A stretch of 64,000 nucleotides of DNA, from NCBI RefSeq assembly GCF_001528665.1, contig NZ_BBYJ01000004.1:62001-126000 (forward strand). Direction: 5' to 3'. This document shows, one piece after another, positions 15,646-22,394 of this stretch. Origin of the DNA: Microtetraspora malaysiensis. Lineage in GTDB: Bacteria > Actinomycetota > Actinomycetes > Streptosporangiales > Streptosporangiaceae. The notes below the pieces were generated by a model. It was not told the origin of the DNA. It worked only from the letters and a program-made list of their open reading frames with translations, and made no database searches. Both the position numbers and the translations under genes were made by a program. Each line of letters starts with the position of its first letter. Within the stretch, counting starts at the first letter, position 1.

Positions 15646-16068
15646 TTATCTGGGGTGGGACGCTTGGAGCTCGGCGCGTACCGCGGGGGTAAGCACCTGT
15701 CCCGCACGATCCACCAGCAGCGTCATCTGATACGCCACCAGACCCATGTCGCAGTCCGCGGACGCGAGGACCGCAAGACACGACCCGTCACTGATCGACA
15801 TGATCAGAAGCAGCCCGCGCTGCATCTCCACCACGGTCTGCGTGACCGGGCCACCCTCGAACACCCGAGAGGCGCCCTGCGTCAAGCTGATCAACCCGGC
15901 CGCCACGGCCGCCAACTGGTCCGCCCGGTCCTTCGGGAACCCATCGGAGAACGCCAGCGGCAGACCGTCCGCCGACACCACCACCGTGTGGGCCACGCCG
16001 GGAACGTTGCCCACAAAGTCAGTGATCAGCCAGTTGATGCCGCGAGCCGCCTGGCTCATCTCCCTCAT
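15646..16068 (-). CDS. cvnB: Conservon roadblock/LC7 protein CvnB (copy 2)
   Basis: A 140-aa roadblock-domain protein, very close to CvnB1 over its length (MREMSQAARGINWLITDFVGNVPGVAH..., QVLTPAVRAELQAS). It presumably forms the roadblock platform for CvnD2. The start ATG overlaps the cvnA2 stop codon (ATGA). Twenty-one bases separate its stop from cvnC2, and these contain the cvnC2 ribosome-binding site. Confidence 0.93.
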   Translation of the reverse strand: MREMSQAARGINWLITDFVGNVPGVAHTVVVSADGLPLAFSDGFPKDRADQLAAVAAGLISLTQGASRVFEGGPVTQTVVEMQRGLLLIMSISDGSCLAVLASADCDMGLVAYQMTLLVDRAGQVLTPAVRAELQASHPR

Positions 16069-19000
16069 GCGTCCTCCTTGTCAGTGTCAGAGCCGCCACC
16101 GATGAACGGCGACGCCCCTGGATAACCCTGCTCACCGCTGACCTCTCCTCGCGCCACCGCGCGTCCCTGCCGGATGCCCTGCTGGAAGCTCGACAGCCGG
16201 TTGCGTACGCGGTCGGGCGAGAGCGATGGGGCGGGCGGCGGGGGTGCCGGCGTCGCAGACGCCGCCGCCCCGCTGGAGGCGATCGCCGACGCGGATCCCG
16301 GGACCAGGTTGGCCTTGGGGACCCGCTTGGGCAGGCCGGAGGAGGTGACCCCACCGAGCGACGGGTCGCTGGCGGCCTTGGCGGCCTGCCATCCCGCGTC
16401 GGCCGGGGACGACCACTGCCGCGCGTCGGCCTCGCCGGCCTCGCGGACTTCCTCGTCGGCGTCCTTCACGGCCTCCTCCGTACCGGGCTCGACCTTCCTG
16501 AACCAGTCGGACTCGACCGCCGCGAATATCGGCAGGAACTCCTCCGGCTGGTCCTCCATCGGCGAGTTGCGGATCGCCGGGAGGGGGCCGGTGTTGTCCG
16601 AGTCCGACTCGAACGCTCCGGTTCCGGAGGCGTCCCCCGTCGCGGGGGCGACCGGCCAGCCGCCGGAGTCCCCGGGCGGGGTGGGCCAGGAGGAGCTGCC
16701 CGGCGCGGGCAGGTGCCCGGGCCACGGCGTGTCGACGGGGGCTCCGGTGGCCTTGCCACGCTCGAACGGAGGCGGATCGAAGAGGTTGGGCGCGAACGGC
16801 TCCGGCTCCGGGGCGCCCGCGGCGAACGGGCCCGTCCCGAAGGAATCGGAGTCCGCACCGCGCTCGAACGGAGGCGGGTCGAACGGATTACGTGTGGTCG
16901 CGGGCGGCGGGTCGAACGGGTTCCGCCCGGTGGCGGGAGCATCGAACGGGTCACGGGCGGCCGGCGCCTCGAAGGCGTCGCGCGCCGGCGGCTCCGGCTC
17001 CCGGGGACCCTCGGAACCGAACGTGCTCTTGGCGAACGGCTCCTTGTCCCGGCCGAAGGTGTCGAACGGGCCGCGCTCGAACGGGTCGGCGCCGGGGGCG
17101 CCGACTCCCGGCGCGTCCGAGCCGATCACCGGCGTGCGCTTCGGGGCGTCGAAGGACGTCGGGCTGCCCAGCGCCGGGGCCGCGCCGAACGCGGCGGCGT
17201 CGAACTGGGCGCCGAACTGCGCGGCGGGCTCGGCCGGCGGCATGCCGGGGAAGGCCGGTCCGCCCTGCTGGCCGAGCAGCGCCTCGGGCAGGAGCACCAT
17301 GGCGGTGAGGCCGCCCGCGTCCTGCTGACGGAGCTGCACCCGGATGCCGTGGCGCAGCGCGAGGCGGCCGACCACGAACAGGCCCATGCGCCGGGACACC
17401 GACACGTCCACGACCGGCGGGTTGGCCAGCCGCCAGTTGGCCTGGGCCAGTTCCTCGGCGGTCATGCCGATGCCCAGGTCGCTGACGGAGATCATGAGTC
17501 CGCCGCCGTCGATGCGGTTGCTCGACACGACGACCTTCGTCTCGCGGGGGGAGAACGAGATGGCGTTCTCGACCAGCTCCGCGACGAGGTGGACGACGTC
17601 GTTGACGGCCTGGCTGACGACCGCGCCGCCCGCGGTCACCTGCAGGCTCACCCGCTCGTAGCTCTCGACCTCGGAGAGGGAGGCGCGGACGACGTCGACG
17701 ACCGGGACCGGCTGGCCCCACCGGCGGGCCGGCTCCTGGCCCGCGAGGACCAGCAGGTTCTCACTGTTGCGGCGCATGCGGGTCGCCAGGTGGTCCAGCT
17801 TGAACAGGTTGCCGAGACGGTTCTCGTCCTGCTCGCCCTGCTCCAGCCCGTCGATCAGGGCGAGCTGGCGTTCCACCAGCGTCTGCGTACGGCGGGAGAG
17901 GTTCACGAACATCGAGTTGACGTTGCTACGCAGCCGGGCCTCGTCACCCGCCAGGCGGATGGCCTCCTGGTGGACCTCGTCGAAGGCCCGGGCGACTTCA
18001 CCGATCTCGTCGCGAGTGGTGACCTGGATCGGCGCGACCTCGACCTTGAGCGACTCGTCCTGCGACTCGCGCAGCATCTGGACCGTGCGCGGCAGCCGCG
18101 AACCGGCGATCTCCAGGGCCTCGCGGCGCAGGCGGCGCAGCGGCCGGGTGAGCGAACCGGCGACCGCGGTGGTGATCAGCAGCATCAGGCCGAGGAGCAG
18201 GAGGATCGCGGAACCGGAGATGATCGCGCGGCGCTGCTCGTCGTCGGCCATGGCCTGCGTCTGCGCCACGACGGACCCGGCGAGGCGCTGCTCGACGGCG
18301 TTCATCTTGTCCACGGTCGTGGTCATCGTCTCGAACCACAGGCGCAGGTCGTCGGTGCGGGTGTGGTCCAGGTCGATGATCCGGTCGTACTCACGCATCT
18401 GGGCGAGGGCGCCGGCTCGGAGGGAGTACGCCTTCTCGATCGGGATGCCCTTGACCGTCTGCGCGTAGAACTTGGCGTCGTCGGCCGAGGCTTCCCTCTG
18501 GAACGTCTCGAAGTTGCTTTCCTGCGCCTGGCGGGCTCCGAGGAAGTTGGCGAGGTCGTCCTTGGTGAACGATTTCTCCGCGAGGCCGACGGTGAGGATG
18601 CCGCGCTGCCGGGCGAGCTGCTCCTGGGCGCGGGTGAGCGCGCCGAGGGCGACACCGTCGGCGAACATCCGGTCGCTGCCGGTCGCGGTGCGCAGCTCGT
18701 CGGACAGCCCGTTGAGCACCTCGATCATGCTCTTGTACGTGCCGAGGACGGCTCGGGCGGGAACACCGTTGGAGTCGAACTGCTTACGGAGACCGGGGAG
18801 GCCGTCCATCCAGCGCTGCATGTCCTCGACCCGGTTCCGCACACGAGCGGAGTGGCCGCTGTCGAGCTGCTGGATCTTGTCGACGACGGCCCGCTTGGCC
18901 TTGTCGGTCTCCTGCCGAATGTTCTTCACCTGGGTCAGCCGGGTGAGCCTTCGGTTGGTCGCCGTGTACCAGGCGGTGTAGTCGCGCTCCACCGCGACTT

Positions 19001-19283
19001 CGTGCGAGAGGGCGCCCACGGCCTGGACCAGACCCGCGACCTCGTTGATGCGCCGGTATTGGACCGATGTGTTGACCGCGTCGGCGAGTTGGATGCCGCC
19101 GAGGAGCACACCGACGACCGTGGGCAGCAGGATGAGCGCGATGAGTCGGGACCGCACCCTCCAGTTCCCCAGCCGGAACCAACCGCCGTCCCCGGAAGCG
19201 CGCTTGGACGCCGGCTCGGAGGCCGGCATGGAAGCCGGTGCGGCCTCCGGCTGCGGGACAGCCTTGGGTTCTTGAGTACTCAC
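16065..19283 (-). CDS. cvnA: Conservon membrane sensor ATPase CvnA (copy 2)
   Basis: A roughly 1072-aa protein, longer than CvnA1. The layout is NWRVRSRLIALILLPTVVGVLLGG (TM1), a NIT-like extracellular helical region with EVAVERDYTAWYTATNRR, a second membrane helix (ISGSAILLLLGLMLLITTAVAG), HAMP, a dimerisation helix with DHLATRMRRN, and an intact HATPase_c domain (ELVENAISFSP, DLGIGM). The C-terminal tail of about 390 residues is rich in repeated FDPPPFERG-like units, then the three conserved blocks FLPIFAAVESDWFR, GLPKRVPKANLVPG and RLSSFQQG. The start is uncertain: GTG at 19283 (VSTQEP, as in CvnA3) is preferred, with ATG at 19367 in frame but lacking a ribosome-binding site. Confidence 0.9.
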   Translation of the reverse strand: MSTQEPKAVPQPEAAPASMPASEPASKRASGDGGWFRLGNWRVRSRLIALILLPTVVGVLLGGIQLADAVNTSVQYRRINEVAGLVQAVGALSHEVAVERDYTAWYTATNRRLTRLTQVKNIRQETDKAKRAVVDKIQQLDSGHSARVRNRVEDMQRWMDGLPGLRKQFDSNGVPARAVLGTYKSMIEVLNGLSDELRTATGSDRMFADGVALGALTRAQEQLARQRGILTVGLAEKSFTKDDLANFLGARQAQESNFETFQREASADDAKFYAQTVKGIPIEKAYSLRAGALAQMREYDRIIDLDHTRTDDLRLWFETMTTTVDKMNAVEQRLAGSVVAQTQAMADDEQRRAIISGSAILLLLGLMLLITTAVAGSLTRPLRRLRREALEIAGSRLPRTVQMLRESQDESLKVEVAPIQVTTRDEIGEVARAFDEVHQEAIRLAGDEARLRSNVNSMFVNLSRRTQTLVERQLALIDGLEQGEQDENRLGNLFKLDHLATRMRRNSENLLVLAGQEPARRWGQPVPVVDVVRASLSEVESYERVSLQVTAGGAVVSQAVNDVVHLVAELVENAISFSPRETKVVVSSNRIDGGGLMISVSDLGIGMTAEELAQANWRLANPPVVDVSVSRRMGLFVVGRLALRHGIRVQLRQQDAGGLTAMVLLPEALLGQQGGPAFPGMPPAEPAAQFGAQFDAAAFGAAPALGSPTSFDAPKRTPVIGSDAPGVGAPGADPFERGPFDTFGRDKEPFAKSTFGSEGPREPEPPARDAFEAPAARDPFDAPATGRNPFDPPPATTRNPFDPPPFERGADSDSFGTGPFAAGAPEPEPFAPNLFDPPPFERGKATGAPVDTPWPGHLPAPGSSSWPTPPGDSGGWPVAPATGDASGTGAFESDSDNTGPLPAIRNSPMEDQPEEFLPIFAAVESDWFRKVEPGTEEAVKDADEEVREAGEADARQWSSPADAGWQAAKAASDPSLGGVTSSGLPKRVPKANLVPGSASAIASSGAAASATPAPPPPAPSLSPDRVRNRLSSFQQGIRQGRAVARGEVSGEQGYPGASPFIGGGSDTDKEDA
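16735..17095. repeat. Degenerate FDPPPFERG-type repeats in the cvnA2 tail
   Basis: The translated minus strand contains repeated short units (FDPPPFERG twice, NPFDPPP, NPFDAP-like, DPFERGPFD). They are encoded by related DNA words, for example the two blocks near 16758-16782 and 16863-16886. This is a disordered, proline-rich linker. Internal duplication explains why this CvnA is longer than copy 1. Confidence 0.7.
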
Positions 19284-19374
19284 GGGTTTTCGCAACCTCT
19301 TGCCGAAGTCATATACGCGCAGCCATGGCCCCCAGCCGCGATGCGGCTGTGACGCCTGGGACCTCATTGAAGCG

Positions 19375-19391
19375 AGGGTAATTGGAACACA
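19375..19391 (-). promoter_or_regulatory. Conserved box upstream of cvnA2
   Basis: The minus strand reads TGTGTTCCAATTACCCT, 92 bp upstream of the GTG start. It matches the boxes before cvnA1 and cvnA3. It is embedded in an imperfect inverted repeat (GGTAATTGG ... CCATTACC, 19377-19398). It is the clearest element in the roughly 300 bp between cvnA2 and the orphan binding-protein gene. Confidence 0.45.
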
Positions 19392-19520
19392 CCATTACCA
19401 GATCGGCCAAACGCGCACCGCGCTCAATCGTGGCCTTATTCCCTCAGAACGGGATGTTTGGGACCACATTTGGGTCCGTCCGAGCGATCCATATCGGCCG
19501 GATCTTGCGTTGTAACGGTC

Positions 19521-19548
19521 CCGGCGCCCCCCTGAAGGGAGGCGCCGG
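19521..19548 (-). terminator. Terminator after the orphan binding-protein gene
   Basis: CCGGCGCC (19521-19528) pairs with GGCGCCGG (19541-19548). Three further inner pairs and a TGAA loop make a strong GC stem 35 bp past the stop codon at 19584. It separates this gene from the downstream cvnA2 promoter region. Confidence 0.75.
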
Positions 19549-19583
19549 TCCATGCGTTCACGCGCGAGGTCAGCCGCGGAGGA

Positions 19584-20705
19584 TCACTGCTGCGCCGCGA
19601 TCTCGGTCGCCAGGCGGGTGTACTTGGCCGAGTCGGCGCCCAGGTCGATGATCGACTCACCCTGGAGCAGGTCGGCCGGGGTCATCTTGAGCGACGGGAA
19701 CGACTGGATGGTGGCCGGGTTGACCTTCTCCATCGCGGCCTTGTTGGGGGCCTTGTACATGATGTTCTCGGCCAGCCAGCTGTGGATCTCGGGGTCCAGG
19801 ATGTAGTTGATGAAGGCGTGCGCCGCCTCCTTGTTCTTGGAGGTCTTCAAGATCACCATGGTGTCCGCCCAGAGGTCGCTGCCCTCCTTCGGCACCGTGA
19901 ACTTGATGTTCTTCTCGTTCTCCGGGCACCAACCGTCCCACGCCTCGACCATGACGGCCTCGCCGGACTTGAGCCGGTCACCGAACGTCGTGTCGTCGTA
20001 CGCGAGGAGGTTGCTCTTCGCCTTGAGGAGAAGATCCTTCGCCTTGGCGATCTGGCCGTCGTCGGCGGTGTTGATGGAGTAGCCGAGCGACTTCAGGGCC
20101 GGCAGGGCCAGCCAGCGCTCGGTGGTCATCATCGTGACCTTCTTCTTGTACTCCGGCGCCGGGTCGAGGATGTCGTTCCAGCTCGTCGGCGCCGTCTTCA
20201 CCAGGTCGCTGCGGTAGCAGATGCCGGTGGTGCCCCAGGTGTAGGGGACCGAGAACTTGTTGCCCTTGTCGTACGACAGCTCGGACGCCTCGGGGTAGAG
20301 GTTCGCGAGGTTGGGGATCAGCTCGTGGTGCAGCGGCTCGAGCAGACCCTGCTCGTTGAGCGCCTGGGCGTACTGACCGGAGACGAAGGCGACGTCGAAG
20401 CCGCTGTCCGCCGACGCGGTGAGCTTGGCCATCGCCGTCTCGTTGGTGTCGTGGATAGCGATGTTGATGGGGAAGCCGAGCTTCTGCTTAACCCTGTCCG
20501 GAAGGTCCTTGGGCGAGTAGCCATCCCAGATGGTGATGTTGAGCTTCTGCTGCTTCAGGTCCGCGTTGGGGTCCAGCTTGTCGGCGGACGCGGCGGGAGC
20601 CGCCCCGGCTCCTGTGCCCTCCGAGCCGCATGCTGCCAGGGCGAGGGCAAGACCGGCCACGATGGCGGCAGCCGGAAGACGGCGGGTGTACCGGGTACGG
20701 GACAC
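19584..20705 (-). CDS. Orphan polyamine-type ABC binding lipoprotein (PotD-like)
   Basis: A 373-aa lipoprotein with a basic start, a hydrophobic stretch and the lipobox ALAAC (Cys26). The domain resembles spermidine/putrescine binding proteins (PotD/PotF): NITIWDGYSPKDLPDRV, KLTASADSGFDVAFVSGQY, VPYTWGTTGICYRSDLV, AHAFINYILDPEIHSWLAENIMY. No permease or ATPase gene is adjacent, so it either serves a transporter elsewhere or acts as a ligand receptor. It lies between cvnD3 and cvnA2 on the same strand as both. The start is GTG at 20705, with GAAGGAG 8 nt upstream. Confidence 0.9.
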   Translation of the reverse strand: MSRTRYTRRLPAAAIVAGLALALAACGSEGTGAGAAPAASADKLDPNADLKQQKLNITIWDGYSPKDLPDRVKQKLGFPINIAIHDTNETAMAKLTASADSGFDVAFVSGQYAQALNEQGLLEPLHHELIPNLANLYPEASELSYDKGNKFSVPYTWGTTGICYRSDLVKTAPTSWNDILDPAPEYKKKVTMMTTERWLALPALKSLGYSINTADDGQIAKAKDLLLKAKSNLLAYDDTTFGDRLKSGEAVMVEAWDGWCPENEKNIKFTVPKEGSDLWADTMVILKTSKNKEAAHAFINYILDPEIHSWLAENIMYKAPNKAAMEKVNPATIQSFPSLKMTPADLLQGESIIDLGADSAKYTRLATEIAAQQ

Positions 20706-20842
20706 GACCGTAACTCCTTCGGGATTCAGATCTTCGAGAGCTCTGCAAAGGGCAGGCCAAAGGAGGAGTGTTGCAGCCCCAACCAGGTTTAAGCAAGACT
20801 TATCGGACAGTGTTAGCGATCAGTGGGCGACCTGATTTGAAT

Positions 20843-20857
20843 CCGTGTTCAACACGG
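20843..20857. promoter_or_regulatory. Perfect 15-bp palindrome upstream of the orphan binding protein
   Basis: CCGTGTT-C-AACACGG, 138 bp upstream of the GTG start of the PotD-like gene. The symmetry suits a dimeric repressor. A relative of the cvnA boxes (TGTGGTTAAATGTCCG on the minus strand) lies at 20884-20899. Confidence 0.4.
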
Positions 20858-20902
20858 TGCGACTTGTGACCCTGGTCAGAAATCGGACATTTAACCACAA
20901 AA

Positions 20903-20941
20903 GCCCCCATTAAGGGGCGCTCCACCGAGCCTTTTCGGCTC
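20903..20941 (-). terminator. Two hairpins after conservon 3
   Basis: GCCCC/GGGGC (20903-20907 with 20914-20918) is followed on the minus strand by CTTTTGT, giving a short T-run. A second hairpin, GAGCC/GGCTC (20927-20931 with 20937-20941), precedes it. They lie 90-125 bp past the cvnD3 stop and probably end the cvn3 transcript. Confidence 0.5.
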
Positions 20942-21028
20942 CCTCTCACACCCGGCTCAGCATGTCGCGCGGCCCGGCCCCCACCGCGGCCGGAGCGTGC
21001 CGGAGAACGCGCCGGGAGGCCGGCGGCG

Positions 21029-21613
21029 TCAGTATCCCGCCCGCGTGCGGAGCACGTACTCCACGAGGCTGATCAGCGTGGACTTCACCGCCTCGCGCGA
21101 GCGCGCGTCCGTCTTGACCACGGGTACGTGCGGGGCGAGCGACAGCGCCTCCCTCACCTCGTCCATCGAGTGCTGGAAGGAGCCGTCCCAGCCGTTCATC
21201 GCCACCACGAAGGGCAGCCCGGCCTCTTCGAAGTAGTCGATGGCGGGAAAGCAGTCGGCCAACCTGCGGCTGTCGACCAGCACGACGGCGCCGATGGCGC
21301 CGCGTACAAGATCGTCCCACATGAACCAGAACCTGTGCTGACCGGGCGTACCGAACAGATAGAGGATCAGATCCTGGGCCAGGGAGAGCCGCCCGAAGTC
21401 CATCGCCACGGTGGTCGTGGTCTTGTTGGGCGTGAGACCGAGGTCGTCGATGCCGGCGCTGGCGTCGGTCATCACCGCCTCGGTCGTGAGCGGCATGATC
21501 TCCGAGACCGCCCCGACGAACGTGGTCTTGCCCACGCCGAAACCGCCCGCCACCACGATCTTCGTCGAAGTCAGGCCCCGCTGAGAGCCCTGGCTAGAGC
21601 CTGCGAAGTCCAC
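21029..21613 (-). CDS. cvnD: Conservon GTPase CvnD (copy 3)
   Basis: A 194-aa Ras-like GTPase. The first 120 residues match CvnD2 almost exactly; the C-terminal third is diverged (VAMNGWDGSFQHSMDEV instead of VGVNGFDG). P-loop GGFGVGKTT; G3 FGTPGQ and G4 NGWD are non-canonical, as in the other copies. The start is GTG at 21613 (MDFAGSSQ once translated). DNA identity with copy 2 is perfect for 96 bp across the cvnC-cvnD junction. Confidence 0.93.
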   Translation of the reverse strand: MDFAGSSQGSQRGLTSTKIVVAGGFGVGKTTFVGAVSEIMPLTTEAVMTDASAGIDDLGLTPNKTTTTVAMDFGRLSLAQDLILYLFGTPGQHRFWFMWDDLVRGAIGAVVLVDSRRLADCFPAIDYFEEAGLPFVVAMNGWDGSFQHSMDEVREALSLAPHVPVVKTDARSREAVKSTLISLVEYVLRTRAGY

Positions 21614-21953
21614 TGAGCACCCTTTCGAGCAGGTTGGCGTCGGGCTGTCCCTGGTTGAGCTGCGGCATGTGCAGACGGATCAGGCCCTCGTCGGCCAGGT
21701 CGGCGATGAGCACGCGGGCCACGCCGAGCGGGACCCGCAGCAGCGCGGAGATCTCCGCGACGGAACGAACGGAACGGCAGAGCACTATGATCGACTCCTG
21801 CTCGGGGCTGAGCAGAGTGTAATCATCGCTCATCAGGGTCACCGACGATACGAGAGTCTCCATCGCCAGGTGATAACGCGGCTCGGAGCGACCGCCGGTG
21901 ACGGCGTACGGACGGAAGAGGGGCTCGTCCTCTTCCCCCTCACCAGGGCGCAT
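21594..21953 (-). CDS. cvnC: Conservon protein CvnC, DUF742 (copy 3)
   Basis: A 119-aa DUF742 protein with the shortest N-terminus of the three. It opens MRPGEGEEDEPLFRPYAVTGGRSEP. The winged-helix-like part (LCRSVRSVAEISALLRVPLGVARVLIADLADEGL) and the ending NLLERVLSGLRRL are conserved. The middle (TLMSDDYTLLSPEQESIIV) has diverged from copies 1 and 2. The last 20 bp overlap cvnD3; cvnB3 ends 21 bp upstream. Confidence 0.92.
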   Translation of the reverse strand: MRPGEGEEDEPLFRPYAVTGGRSEPRYHLAMETLVSSVTLMSDDYTLLSPEQESIIVLCRSVRSVAEISALLRVPLGVARVLIADLADEGLIRLHMPQLNQGQPDANLLERVLSGLRRL

Positions 21954-21974
21954 TCATGTCTCCTATGACCCGGG

Positions 21975-22394
21975 TCAGCGCCGGGCCGACTGCAGCTCGG
22001 CGCGCAGCGCCGGGGTGAGCACTTGACCGACCCGCTCGACCAGCAGCGTCATCTGGTAGGCCACCAGGCCCATGTCGCAGTCGGCCGCGGCGAGGACGGC
22101 CATGCAGGAGCCGTCGCTGATCGCCATGATCAGCATGAGACCGCGCTGCATCTCGACCACGGTCTGCGTCACCGGGCCGCCGTCGAAGACGCGGGACGCG
22201 CCCACGGTCAGGCTGAGCAGCCCCGCCGCCACGGCGGCGAGCTGGTCGGCGCGATCGAGTGGAAACCCGTCCGAGTTGGCCAGTCGCAGGCCGTCCGCCG
22301 ACACCACCACGGCGTGCGCGACCCCCGGGGTGCCGCCGACGAACTCCGTGATCAACCAGTCGAACCTGCGTGCCTCAACGCTGAGCGCGGTCAC
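21975..22394 (-). CDS. cvnB: Conservon roadblock/LC7 protein CvnB (copy 3)
   Basis: A 139-aa roadblock protein. MTALSVEARRFDWLITEFVGGTPGVAH is diverged from copies 1 and 2 at the N-terminus, but the core (VVSADGLRLANSDGFPLDRADQLAAVAAGLLSL, CDMGLVAYQMTLLVERVGQVLTPALRAEL) is conserved. The start overlaps the cvnA3 stop codon (22391) by 4 bp, as in copies 1 and 2. Confidence 0.93.
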   Translation of the reverse strand: MTALSVEARRFDWLITEFVGGTPGVAHAVVVSADGLRLANSDGFPLDRADQLAAVAAGLLSLTVGASRVFDGGPVTQTVVEMQRGLMLIMAISDGSCMAVLAAADCDMGLVAYQMTLLVERVGQVLTPALRAELQSARR

